Shown here piece after piece: positions 27,529-37,018 of a stretch of DNA of 64,000 nucleotides. The position numbers were made by a program, and so were the translations under genes. The stretch lies in contig JAOTXZ010000002.1 in NCBI GenBank assembly GCA_029862085.1, positions 1 through 64,000 of the forward strand, given 5' to 3'. This DNA is from Candidatus Nitrosopumilus sp. (GTDB taxonomy: Archaea; Thermoproteota; Nitrososphaeria; Nitrososphaerales; Nitrosopumilaceae). Positions within the stretch are counted from its first letter, which is position 1, and each line of letters begins with the position of its first letter. Under the pieces are notes generated by a model. The model was not told where the DNA came from and did no database searches. It worked only from the letters and a program-made list of their open reading frames with translations.

Positions 27529-27924
27529 TTAATTGGGATGAGAACAAAGTTCTGCAAGAACTCCCTGTAATGATTTGGGATGAATAAAAGTAACTTTAGT
27601 TCCTGCTGATCCTGGTCTTATTTTTCCCAAAAATTGAATGCCACAAGTTTCCATTCTGGAAACTTCTCCATCAATATCCTCTGTCTCCAAGGCCAGGTGA
27701 TGAAGGCCCTGTCCTTTTTTCTCTAGGAATTTTTGAATCGGACTTTCATCATTTGTAGGTTGCATTAATTCAATTCTTCCATTTTCTAAATGTAGTATTG
27801 CGACTTTTACTCCTTCTGTTTCAACTGTTTCAAACTCAATATTATCGAGTCCAAGAGCCTCTTGGTAAATTTTCGCTGATTCCTCTACATTATTTACTGC
27901 AATTGCAATGTGATCAATCTTCAT
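27529..27924 (-). CDS. mce: Methylmalonyl-CoA epimerase
   Basis: 'IDHIAIAVNNVEESAKIYQEALGL', 'GLHHLALETEDID', 'RPGSAGTKVTFIHPKSLQGVLAEL'. Confidence 0.93.
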   Translation of the reverse strand: MKIDHIAIAVNNVEESAKIYQEALGLDNIEFETVETEGVKVAILHLENGRIELMQPTNDESPIQKFLEKKGQGLHHLALETEDIDGEVSRMETCGIQFLGKIRPGSAGTKVTFIHPKSLQGVLAELCSHPN

Positions 27925-28028
27925 ATCTTATGTTTTTATTGAATTCTACAAGTTTTTATTTATTTTTGGTATTGAAAACGATCATAGTTATAGATCCCAA
28001 AAAAATACTGAAAAAATGATTTAGACGT

Positions 28029-30182
28029 TTGATTAATATACGATTATACTTGAGGGTGGTGGTGCAGACGTCTCTTTTTCTGGCAATGGCGCTAGGTTTT
28101 ACTGGTCTCTTAGTTTTTGGATCGGCCGGCCTTGGATATGCCCAAACCTTAGAAACTGTTGATGTTGTTGAAAATAAACTAGTTACCTTAATTGGAGAAG
28201 GATTTGATCCTGATATAGAGGATTTAACCTATTTTTGGGAGCAGCTTGATGGTGATCCCATGGTATTATCCTCGTATACAATCCCTACACCACAATTTAT
28301 GGCTCCAGAAGTGGAAAATGGGATGATTAAAGTTTTAACTTTTCAACTTACTGTAACTGATCCATTTGGCGCAAATAGTTCAGATATTGTTGAAATAATT
28401 GTAAACCCTGTTAATCATGCCCCTGTTGTTGATGCTGGTCGAGACAAAATTATTTTTCCATCAATAAACGCAATTACCTTAGTTGGCAGCGTAGTTGATG
28501 CAGATGATGATGAATTAACTTTTGGTTGGAAGCAAACCAGTGGGCCTGAAATAGAATTGGTAAATCCAAATTTGAGATACCTTACAATTGTTTCTCCTTC
28601 TATTGATTTTTCAAACTTTACACCTATGACATTTACTCTTACAGCGGATGATGGATTTGGAGGAATGGGAAGCGATTCTGCAACGGTATATCCATATCAT
28701 TCAATATTGAGAAATGATTTAATTTCCATAGATGCCGGTCCTCTTCAAACCGTTAGAGAGGGGGAAACTGTAACTTTGGATGTTACTGGTGAAACTAAAA
28801 ACGGCCTCCCTATAAGATATTCATGGGCTCAATTAATTGGTCCTTCTGTCTCATTAAGCTCCTATGTTGGAGATGAAGTGCAGTTTGTCGCACCTGATCT
28901 TGAGGAGGATAATCCCGAATTACTCTCTTTCCAAGTTGTAGGTTATTCTGAGGGTAGTGGCTGGGCCTCAGATATTGCCATGGTTAGAGTTCTTCCATTT
29001 AATGGACCACCAATAGCTGATGCAGGACCTGACCAAACTGTAAGTCAAAATGTATTTGTAAATCTAGTTGGAAGTGGAACTGATCCAGAAGATACTAAAC
29101 TAAAATTCCAATGGTCACAAAAATCTGGTCCTGAGGTAACTCTCTATCAGAGAACTTTGGAAGAGGTTTACTTTGTTTCTCCATTTATTGAAGGTGATTC
29201 CATGGATTTAGTTTTTGAACTTAAAGTAACTGATTCTGATGGCAATTTTGATACCGATGATGTTTCCATAACTGTAAGTAAGCAAAATCATCCTCCAAAA
29301 GCAAATGCAGGACCTGATAGAAGAATTATCAGCGAATCTGAAGTCACTATTACAGGTGTAGGAATTGATCCTGACGGTGATGCATTAACTTACTCTTGGG
29401 AACAAATTTCTGGTGATAGAGTAACCTTTAATGGCTCTGTTGCACAAATCAACTTTACCGCCCCAATGGTTCCATCAGGTGACACTAAACGTATAATATT
29501 ACAATTAAAAGTAACTGATACTCTAGGGCAAAGTGATACTGATAGATTAAATCTAATTGTAGTCCCAGAAAACAATAAACCACAAGTTGATGCAGGTCCA
29601 GATCAAGTAGTAAATGAAAACACTTTGGGAAGTGTATTATGTACTGCCATTGATGTAGAAAATGATCCTCTAACTTACACATGGACAGCATCTTCTAGTG
29701 ACTTCATAATTCACTCCCCAACAAGTGCTGGTAGTACCTTTATGACGCCAAGTGTTGTGAATTCAAACCAAGTAACATTAACTTGCACTGTTTCTGATGG
29801 AATATTCACAGTGTCTGATAGTTTGACTGTTACAGTCCAAAATACACTTTCATTGCCAATTATAGCAAATGCAGGACCTGATCAAATTGTAAATGAAAAT
29901 GTCAAAATAGGTTTGGATGGAAGTGCCAGTTATGATCAAGAAAGCCAACCATTATCATACATGTGGACCCAACTTTCTGGTGAGAGTGTAATAATTGCAT
30001 CTGCTGACGCCGTAGAAGCATCATTTATGAGCCCAACTGTTGCAAATAATAAAATCAAAGTTTTAGTCTTTGAGTTGAGAGTCTATGATGATTACGGACG
30101 AGAGGCATTTGATAGCGTGATAATTACAGTTGATCCAGTTAATGCACCACCAACTGCAGAAGCTAGTGCAATCCAAGAGTGA
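28029..30182 (+). CDS. Secreted PKD/REJ-type multi-repeat surface protein
   Basis: Signal-like N-terminus. Repeats 'ADAGPDQTVSQNVFVNLVGSGTDPEDTKLKFQWSQKSGP', 'ANAGPDRRIISESEVTITG', 'VDAGPDQVVNENT', 'ANAGPDQIVNENVKIGLDG'. Confidence 0.88.
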   Translation: MINIRLYLRVVVQTSLFLAMALGFTGLLVFGSAGLGYAQTLETVDVVENKLVTLIGEGFDPDIEDLTYFWEQLDGDPMVLSSYTIPTPQFMAPEVENGMIKVLTFQLTVTDPFGANSSDIVEIIVNPVNHAPVVDAGRDKIIFPSINAITLVGSVVDADDDELTFGWKQTSGPEIELVNPNLRYLTIVSPSIDFSNFTPMTFTLTADDGFGGMGSDSATVYPYHSILRNDLISIDAGPLQTVREGETVTLDVTGETKNGLPIRYSWAQLIGPSVSLSSYVGDEVQFVAPDLEEDNPELLSFQVVGYSEGSGWASDIAMVRVLPFNGPPIADAGPDQTVSQNVFVNLVGSGTDPEDTKLKFQWSQKSGPEVTLYQRTLEEVYFVSPFIEGDSMDLVFELKVTDSDGNFDTDDVSITVSKQNHPPKANAGPDRRIISESEVTITGVGIDPDGDALTYSWEQISGDRVTFNGSVAQINFTAPMVPSGDTKRIILQLKVTDTLGQSDTDRLNLIVVPENNKPQVDAGPDQVVNENTLGSVLCTAIDVENDPLTYTWTASSSDFIIHSPTSAGSTFMTPSVVNSNQVTLTCTVSDGIFTVSDSLTVTVQNTLSLPIIANAGPDQIVNENVKIGLDGSASYDQESQPLSYMWTQLSGESVIIASADAVEASFMSPTVANNKIKVLVFELRVYDDYGREAFDSVIITVDPVNAPPTAEASAIQE

Positions 30183-30257
30183 AATTAGAACCACAGATCT
30201 TTTAACTGATTTTAAGATTTCAAAGATGAATTTTTCAGACCTTGGATTTGCTAGGTT

Positions 30258-30653
30258 TTAGATTCCCCAACTTTTTTTATTTGTTGGAATAATTTTTAGA
30301 AATGGTGCTTCTCCTTCTTTCCATGGATCGTTGCGAACCCATTTGAATTTTTTATAGAATAGCTGGTATATTTCATCAAATTCTTTTCCTTTTTCTATAA
30401 TGACACTTTTTCCTTGGAGGCAAATCGCTTTATGCCCTCCAGGCTTGTAGGAGTCTATCACCACACCTGTGTTTGAATTTTCCCTAATGTTTTGAAAAGA
30501 TCTGGTTTCATAATCTGTGCAAATGAAAATAGAATTTTGGTTATAAATGTATGATACTGGTTTTACGTGAGGAATATTGTCATGACAAGTTGCAAGCCTA
30601 GCATCTTCATATGATAAAAGAAATTCTATCTCCCTTGTTGAAAATTTAATCAA
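30258..30653 (-). CDS. Pyridoxamine 5'-phosphate oxidase-family FMN-binding protein
   Basis: 'DARLATCHDNIPHVKPVSYIYNQNSIFICTDYETRSFQNIRENSNTGVVIDSYKPGGHKAICLQGKSVII'. Confidence 0.82.
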   Translation of the reverse strand: MIKFSTREIEFLLSYEDARLATCHDNIPHVKPVSYIYNQNSIFICTDYETRSFQNIRENSNTGVVIDSYKPGGHKAICLQGKSVIIEKGKEFDEIYQLFYKKFKWVRNDPWKEGEAPFLKIIPTNKKSWGI

Positions 30654-30928
30654 CTGAAAATCCTTTCTCGAATTTGTGGAATATTTTTGTAAACTAAATC
30701 TCTAACTTTGATTTGGTCCTCAGGCGTTGGTGTTTCTTTTTGGGAACTGAGAATGGCACCACTCATACCTAAGGCCAGTCCCATAATTATTCCATAAACA
30801 AATTCCTTTGGATCCTCTACCTTGAGGATTTCTTTGTTTTCTTTAATTTCTTCCATATATGCAGGAATGGTAGAAAGAGCACCATTAATTGTCTGTTCGA
30901 TAATGTTTTCTAATTCTTCATCAGTCAT
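30650..30928 (-). CDS. Hypothetical protein, translationally coupled to the downstream PPOX-family gene
   Basis: 92-aa ORF; its stop overlaps the start of 30258-30653 (same strand). Confidence 0.6.
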   Translation of the reverse strand: MTDEELENIIEQTINGALSTIPAYMEEIKENKEILKVEDPKEFVYGIIMGLALGMSGAILSSQKETPTPEDQIKVRDLVYKNIPQIRERIFS

Positions 30929-31048
30929 GTGATGAATTTAATATAATTATTAATAAATCTGCATTTTTAGTTATTTTTTAACAAAGCCATTTTTCTACAT
31001 TAAATTCAAATTCAACAAACTTAATTTTTCATAAAACATGAAAATATA

Positions 31049-31834
31049 ATGAAAACAGTCGCAGTTTTTGGAATTATTTTTGTCAGCATTGGAGTTATTG
31101 TTTTTCTATTTGTCACTGGAATGTTAAATTTTGATCAAAAAAATCTTGATGAACCTTTTCAAAAAATCCCAAATAATTTTCAAGATTTAGGAAATACCGC
31201 AAATGAATTTGCAGTAAAGACTAGTACGATATTACGAGAAACAATTAATGAACATCTTGAACTAGTCCAAGTAGATCCAATTGATTCCACAATTGAAAAT
31301 ATCTCAGAATTTCCTAAAACGTTCTCAGAAAACAATCTTCTCGGTCAAAAACCAAAAATTGATAAATCTGAACTTGAAATAACAATTCATCAATTAACTA
31401 ACCAATATCGCCTACAAGCAGGTCTAAATTTGTTATCTTTGGATGATAAACTATCAAAGATTGCTAGAAGCCATAGTCAAGATATGGCATCGCGAGATTA
31501 TTTTTCACATGATTCTCCTGAGGGCAGAGACCCAACAGATAGGGGAACATCACAGGGATACAAATGTGAAAAAATTGTTGGGCATATAATGTATATTGGA
31601 ATCGCAGAAAATATTTTTCAAAATAACTTGTATCATACTATATGGTATACGAACGGAGTTCCAACCTCTTATGATTGGAATTCTCTTGATGATATTGCCC
31701 AAACCACTGTAGATGGATGGATGAATTCTACTGGACACAGGAAAAACATTCTAACTGAAACCTTTGATAGAGAAGGAATTGGGGTGGAAATTGCATCAAA
31801 TGACAAGGTCTACATTACTCAGAATTTTTGTTAG
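31049..31834 (+). CDS. CAP/SCP-PR1 domain secreted or membrane-anchored protein
   Basis: 'LTNQYRLQAGLNLLSLDDKLSKIARSHSQDMASRDYFSHDSPEGRDPTDRG', 'WMNSTGHRKNILTETFDREGIGVEI'. N-terminal TM. Confidence 0.9.
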   Translation: MKTVAVFGIIFVSIGVIVFLFVTGMLNFDQKNLDEPFQKIPNNFQDLGNTANEFAVKTSTILRETINEHLELVQVDPIDSTIENISEFPKTFSENNLLGQKPKIDKSELEITIHQLTNQYRLQAGLNLLSLDDKLSKIARSHSQDMASRDYFSHDSPEGRDPTDRGTSQGYKCEKIVGHIMYIGIAENIFQNNLYHTIWYTNGVPTSYDWNSLDDIAQTTVDGWMNSTGHRKNILTETFDREGIGVEIASNDKVYITQNFC

Positions 31835-31959
31835 TTTCAATAATTTAACTTATTTTAAAATTGTTAAATCATTAAATTTCCGGAAAGGACTATAAATTAT
31901 TTTGTTCTTCTTAACCTTAAATTCCTAAGATTTTTAATCATCATTGCTGGTATTAATTC

Positions 31960-32358
31960 ATGTTTTATTTTACGGCAAAAGATGCCAATCTAATTTTACC
32001 TGATGTGATTAAAAAATTTGAAATAGCGCTAGAAAAAAAGAACGAGATTTTAAAGTTTGAAAAAAAATTACAAATGCTTCTTAGTACTGCAAACACCTTT
32101 GCGGAGTATATTCCTCTAAAGCAACAACTCAATACTGCCATCACTCAATTTTACATTGCCTCCGAAGATTTGGAGAAAACAGGTGTTGTAATTAAAAGCA
32201 TAGATCAAGGACTTTTGGATTTTCCCTCCAAACGATTTGAAGAGGATGTTTGGTTATGCTGGAAATATGGGGAGACTGAAATAAAATTTTGGCATGAAAA
32301 AGATACTGGGTTTACTGGGAGAAAACCAGTTGAAGTTAGTGATGAAACTCTAGTGTGA
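31960..32358 (+). CDS. DUF2203 family protein
   Basis: 'FTAKDANLILPDVIKKF', 'IKSIDQGLLDFPSKRFEEDVWLCWKYGETEIKFWHEKDTGFTGRKPV'. Confidence 0.85.
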   Translation: MFYFTAKDANLILPDVIKKFEIALEKKNEILKFEKKLQMLLSTANTFAEYIPLKQQLNTAITQFYIASEDLEKTGVVIKSIDQGLLDFPSKRFEEDVWLCWKYGETEIKFWHEKDTGFTGRKPVEVSDETLV

Positions 32359-32363
32359 AAATT

Positions 32364-33197
32364 TTACTTTTTTTTACTTTTTTTGGAAATAACTGTTTCA
32401 AGGGGTTTTGCTGTTTTCCATAACAACCTACAAAGATTATCAATGTTGTTTATCATATCTTTGGCATTTGTTGATAAGGAAAAATCAGTTTCAGAATTTG
32501 AAGAGGTTTGACTAGAATCTGACATTACCATTTGTTTGTCTTTTTGAACAGCAATTCTTCCCTTTGAGGGAAGTTTACACACTCTAGTTTCAGTCGCGTT
32601 GAATCTTTTTACAAATGAAATCATTTCGACATCATCAACTTCGACTAAAAGCATAACCTTACCTCCATTTTTCTCACATGTTTTGATTTTTTCTGGAATT
32701 ACACTGTGGTACATTTTGGAGATATCCTCAAGAGTTGTAGCAATGTATACTGTGTCTGTACAATTTTCAATCAATTGTGCAATGTCTGAATAAATATTTC
32801 CTCTTCCTTGAATTATTCGTAGAGTAGGAATGTTGGTTCCTTGATTGGTTGTAATTTCATTATTGATTTTATCAACAATTGCCTCCCCTGATTTCTTTAT
32901 TTTTTTAATTTCTTCTTCCTTTTTCTCTAAGGCCAATTTTAGCGCTTTTTCTGGTTCTACTGCGATACATAATTTTGGACTTGAAAGTGTAGTTGAAATA
33001 ATATTTCTATCGACTAGTTTGTCTACAGTTCTATACATCCTTGCCCTATCGATATTTTGATCTTTAGCTAGAGCACTTGCAGTAATTGGTCCGGTTCTTA
33101 AGAGACTCAAATAGATTTTTGATTCTAGTTCATCTAGATCAAGAGTTGTCTTTAATTCTGTGACGAGTTTTTCAACTTGTTCTTGTGTTGACATCAA
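32364..33197 (-). CDS. TrmB family transcriptional regulator
   Basis: 'LDELESKIYLSLLRTGPITASALAKDQNIDRARMYRTVDKLVDRNII', followed by a coiled coil and C-terminal effector-like domain. Confidence 0.85.
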   Translation of the reverse strand: MMSTQEQVEKLVTELKTTLDLDELESKIYLSLLRTGPITASALAKDQNIDRARMYRTVDKLVDRNIISTTLSSPKLCIAVEPEKALKLALEKKEEEIKKIKKSGEAIVDKINNEITTNQGTNIPTLRIIQGRGNIYSDIAQLIENCTDTVYIATTLEDISKMYHSVIPEKIKTCEKNGGKVMLLVEVDDVEMISFVKRFNATETRVCKLPSKGRIAVQKDKQMVMSDSSQTSSNSETDFSLSTNAKDMINNIDNLCRLLWKTAKPLETVISKKSKKK

Positions 33198-33383
33198 TTT
33201 TGTTTTCCTCCAAAACTGCTTTCATATTTTCTCGTTTTAAGGCATAATCCCTCTATGAAGGGTAAATTTACCTTGCTATGCTTTGTAGTCATCAATTTCA
33301 TAATATATTGAATTAATTTGAGAACAAAAGGATCTGTGTGTATTATTCTGTTACTGACAAGACATGCCTGAGAAATTTTATAT

Positions 33384-34322
33384 TTAGAGATTTATTACGT
33401 TAAAGGCTATGATTGCAATCACAATCATTGCCACTACGTGTTTAATTCCTGCAACATAAGATCCGGCACCAATCTTTCCTGCAGCTAACCCTCCAAAAAC
33501 TGCCTCAATAATCGCCATGTTGAACAAGGCAGATTCCATCAAACCAATGTCCATATCGGCCAAAGATCCAAACAATCCATCGCTACCCTGATTTCCTCCC
33601 TCAATTAAGCTGATTTGTACTTTTTCGATTTCTGTAAAAAAGCTAGTAATTAACAGAACTGCTACTGCCAAAAATACTGCATAGGAGATATAAATTGTAT
33701 ATGTGTAAGGTGCCAATTGAGATTTCCTATTTTTCTCAATATTTTGCATCTCTGATACGTGTTTTTGAATCATCTCTAAATTCTCAGCAATATCTCCTCC
33801 AATCTTTAGTGCCATTTCTAAAAGTACAGTGACACGTCTTGAAATTCTAGTATTTGTTGCATCTGCAAATTGTTGGAAGGATTCATCCATTGGCATTCCC
33901 CAACTCATGTTTGCCTTTAGGTTTTTTAGAGGTGGTGATAATGCTCCAAGATTTCTATTTGCAGTCTGTTCTATTGCTTTGATAAGATTAGCTCCACTTT
34001 GAACAGAGCTTAATAGTGCTAAAAGAAATACTGGCATGTGTTTGTCAACACTATCTCTTCGTTGAACTTCTCTTAATTGAAATAATGTAATTGGAACAAT
34101 CCCTGTAATAACACCAAAGATTAATCCAATATCTGAAATCTGCTCTGAACCTGTACTATTTCCGATAACTTGACTCATAACGATTACAACTATTGCGCCG
34201 ACTAGAGAAAATAATCCAACCCTTAAAATTGAATTACTTGTAATTGATTTTGAAGGTCTTAATCCTTTTGGGACATAGTCTTTTGGTCTTTTTAATTTTT
34301 TTGATTTTTTTTCTTGTGCCAT
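33384..34322 (-). CDS. Type II secretion/type IV pilus system F-domain membrane protein (TadC/FlaJ-like)
   Basis: 'HMPVFLLALLSSVQSGANLIKAIEQTANRNLGALSPPLKNLKANMSWGMPMDESFQQFADATNTRISRRVTVLLEMALKIGGDIAENLEMI'. Confidence 0.88.
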   Translation of the reverse strand: MAQEKKSKKLKRPKDYVPKGLRPSKSITSNSILRVGLFSLVGAIVVIVMSQVIGNSTGSEQISDIGLIFGVITGIVPITLFQLREVQRRDSVDKHMPVFLLALLSSVQSGANLIKAIEQTANRNLGALSPPLKNLKANMSWGMPMDESFQQFADATNTRISRRVTVLLEMALKIGGDIAENLEMIQKHVSEMQNIEKNRKSQLAPYTYTIYISYAVFLAVAVLLITSFFTEIEKVQISLIEGGNQGSDGLFGSLADMDIGLMESALFNMAIIEAVFGGLAAGKIGAGSYVAGIKHVVAMIVIAIIAFNVINL

Positions 34323-34326
34323 AATT

Positions 34327-35247
34327 TTACCTCTTTGGAACCATCGTGTCCATCATAACGAGCATCAATACTCCACATAGCGGAATTACTGCAAAAGTAA
34401 GAATATTTATCAAAGTTACCAAATCAAAACCTCCTAGACTTGGGCTCATAATTCCCATAATGGAGAGCATAATTACTGCAAGTAATGGGAAAACAATCAA
34501 AAGAATTGTGTATATTTCTGCAACTGCTCCTAGTGATTCTGTTGATTTTGCAAGAAGCATTTTTTTTTCCTCTAGTTGCACTTTGGCTGTTGCATTAAAG
34601 TACTCCTTCAGGTCCCCTCCGGATTGGGCTGTAATGATTGCACCTTCTAATAGTTCTGAATATGGACCAGTTGGAGTTCTGTGAATCAGGTCAGTAACTG
34701 CTGTAATCAAATCCATTCCCATTATGTCCAAGTTTCTTACGATAAGTTTGGCATCTTTTACCATCTCTTCTTCAGACTCTTCTCTGGCAATGGCTTTGAA
34801 TATTCCCTCCAAACTTAATCCACTTGTAGCCAATGTAGACATGTAACCGATAAAATGAGGAATTTCTTCCATTAGTTTGGAAGATCTTCCCTTTACTCTC
34901 ATTGATGGAGCCATTTGCAACATTACAAAAGTCATTGCACCAAAACCAACTGCTGCACCAACAGGAATGAGAAATTCCAGAATAACGGGTTGAACATTTA
35001 CCATCAATGCTACACCAATACCAACCACTGCCCCACCAATGGCAGAAATCATACTAAAGAAAACCATACTGGCTAAATACACTTCAAATGGAATCGGCAT
35101 CATTGATTCTTTGATTGCTTTTTCTAAAGGTCTAAATTTTGGATGTAGCCATTTAACACGTTCATTTAATAATTTATATGCGTAAATGTGAGCAGGACCT
35201 ACTCGTTCTCTGTCTTTGATCTTTTTTTTTCGATTAACAGAACTCAA
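34327..35247 (-). CDS. Second F-domain membrane protein (TadB/FlaJ-like)
   Basis: 'EEIPHFIGYMSTLATSGLSLEGIFKAIAREE...TGPYSELLEGAIITAQSGGDLKEYFNATAKVQLEEKK'. Confidence 0.88.
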   Translation of the reverse strand: MSSVNRKKKIKDRERVGPAHIYAYKLLNERVKWLHPKFRPLEKAIKESMMPIPFEVYLASMVFFSMISAIGGAVVGIGVALMVNVQPVILEFLIPVGAAVGFGAMTFVMLQMAPSMRVKGRSSKLMEEIPHFIGYMSTLATSGLSLEGIFKAIAREESEEEMVKDAKLIVRNLDIMGMDLITAVTDLIHRTPTGPYSELLEGAIITAQSGGDLKEYFNATAKVQLEEKKMLLAKSTESLGAVAEIYTILLIVFPLLAVIMLSIMGIMSPSLGGFDLVTLINILTFAVIPLCGVLMLVMMDTMVPKR

Positions 35248-35248
35248 T

Positions 35249-36889
35249 TTAGATCTTTATCCTTTTTCTTTCATAGAATCTTTCGGGATTTTCATAATAT
35301 TCCATAATGTTCTCACTTACTTTTTTATGCTCTCTGATATTATTTTTAACCATCCACTCCAAGGCAACCCTTCTTTTTGTCAATTCATAATTAATTTTCT
35401 CATCAGTTTCGCCATCTCTTTCTTTAATCTTTTCAAACACTACACTCTTTCCTGAAAAATCATGGGCATCAGTTGCTGGATTCCATTTAAAGACCGTGTT
35501 TGTTTTTAATTGTCCTGTTTTTTCATCTATGCCATCAATCTCCGCAACTTGAATAATCCTTCTAGCTGATTTGTTGCCTACACGAATTTTTAATTGAAGT
35601 GTAACAAGATCTAAACTGTTGGCAATCAATGCTTTTGGAACATCCATTGGGGCTGAGGTTAATCTCGTTAATGTAGCGTCAATAGAGTCTGCATGTATAG
35701 ATGAAAATCCACCGTGACCTGTAGCCATAGCTTGGAACAAAGTATAGGCTTCCTTACCTCTAGTCTCACCTACTATGATAATGTCAGGTCGCTGTCTTAG
35801 AGCTGCCCTTAGTAAATCGAATTGATTAATTTCACCAACTTGGGTATCTGTGAAGGTTTGCCTTGATACTGCTGGTACCCAATTCTCGTGAGGAAGGTTT
35901 AGTTCTTGTGTATCTTCAATGCTAACTACTTTTTGTCCTGGTTTGATAAATGTGGATAATGCATTTAGTGCTGTTGTCTTTCCACTGGCAGTTCCTCCTG
36001 CTATGAGCATTGTAGATTTTTTCTCAGCTAGGTACCACATGAAGGCTGCAATATCAATTGAACATGTACCAAATTTTATCAAATCTATTATCGTAATTGG
36101 GTCTGCTCTAAACCTTCTAATGGTAAAAGTACTTCCTCTTTTTGTAATCTCGTGTCCTAGAGTGAGATTAATTCTACTTCCATCTGGGAGAGATGCATCC
36201 ACAATTGGGTCTGCCATCGATACATGTTTTCCACAAATATAGGCCAGTTTTCTGGCAAAATTATTTAACTCTACATCTTTTTCAAATATAATGTTAGTAG
36301 GAATTGACTCATTTTCTCTATGCCATACATATAATGGAATACCTGTTCCATCACAACTAATCTCCTCAATCATATGGTCTCTCATGAGGGGTTCTATTTT
36401 TCCAAGGTGTATAAAATCTCTAACTGCATAATATTTTATTTTTGAAATATTTTTTTTAGGAATTTTTAATCTATAGGTCTTTATCATTTTTTCAATTTTT
36501 GAGCCAAGTCTGTGTTCTGCTTCTTTTCTTGATTTAATTTCTCCCATGGAAACTGATAATTCGGTCATTAGAAGCTTTTTGATAATTTCTAAAGCTTTTA
36601 CATCTCGCTCAGATAGGGAAGGCTCCATAATTTGATATCTTAGGCCTCCTTTGGCGGTTGGATCTTTAATTAAACCAGATCTAACATCGTACTTGTCAAA
36701 ATCAAGTTTTGAGAGGGTCATAAATTGCGGAATTATTTTTTCTGTATTGGAAGAACTTTTTATATCTTGATCGGAAACCATTTCGATTTTGGACTCTAAT
36801 TCCTTGGGATCTGATTTTGGAGGCTCTGAATTCTTTTTTAATCCAGGTACGCTCAGTTTGTTTTTGAAAATATTTAGTTTCAAATTCAT
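35249..36889 (-). CDS. Type II/IV secretion system ATPase (FlaI/TadA-like)
   Basis: 'MLIAGGTASGKTTALNALSTFIKPGQKVVSIEDTQELNLPHENW', 'RPDIIIVGETRGKEAYTLFQAMATGHGGFSSIHADS'. Confidence 0.95.
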   Translation of the reverse strand: MNLKLNIFKNKLSVPGLKKNSEPPKSDPKELESKIEMVSDQDIKSSSNTEKIIPQFMTLSKLDFDKYDVRSGLIKDPTAKGGLRYQIMEPSLSERDVKALEIIKKLLMTELSVSMGEIKSRKEAEHRLGSKIEKMIKTYRLKIPKKNISKIKYYAVRDFIHLGKIEPLMRDHMIEEISCDGTGIPLYVWHRENESIPTNIIFEKDVELNNFARKLAYICGKHVSMADPIVDASLPDGSRINLTLGHEITKRGSTFTIRRFRADPITIIDLIKFGTCSIDIAAFMWYLAEKKSTMLIAGGTASGKTTALNALSTFIKPGQKVVSIEDTQELNLPHENWVPAVSRQTFTDTQVGEINQFDLLRAALRQRPDIIIVGETRGKEAYTLFQAMATGHGGFSSIHADSIDATLTRLTSAPMDVPKALIANSLDLVTLQLKIRVGNKSARRIIQVAEIDGIDEKTGQLKTNTVFKWNPATDAHDFSGKSVVFEKIKERDGETDEKINYELTKRRVALEWMVKNNIREHKKVSENIMEYYENPERFYERKRIKI

Positions 36890-37018
36890 AAAAGGTTTCT
36901 ATTATCTGCGTTTTAAGCCTTGTTCGTTCAGGTGAACAACATCGATTTTTTACTAAGCATTTAACAAAAAAATTATAATGATAGATGTATTAGGCCACGA
37001 TGTAGGTGAAAATAGATA

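Noticed and set aside
28029-30182. Repeated DNA in the PKD protein (gatgcaggacctgac...) as a possible CRISPR or minisatellite
   Set aside because: Repeats are spaced by whole protein domains, diverged, and in frame; they reflect repeated protein domains.
33384-36889. Calling the ATPase/F-domain genes a true archaellum operon
   Set aside because: Two separate F-domain proteins and no visible ArlF/G/H-like genes fit a Tad/T4P-like system better; left as type IV pilus-like.
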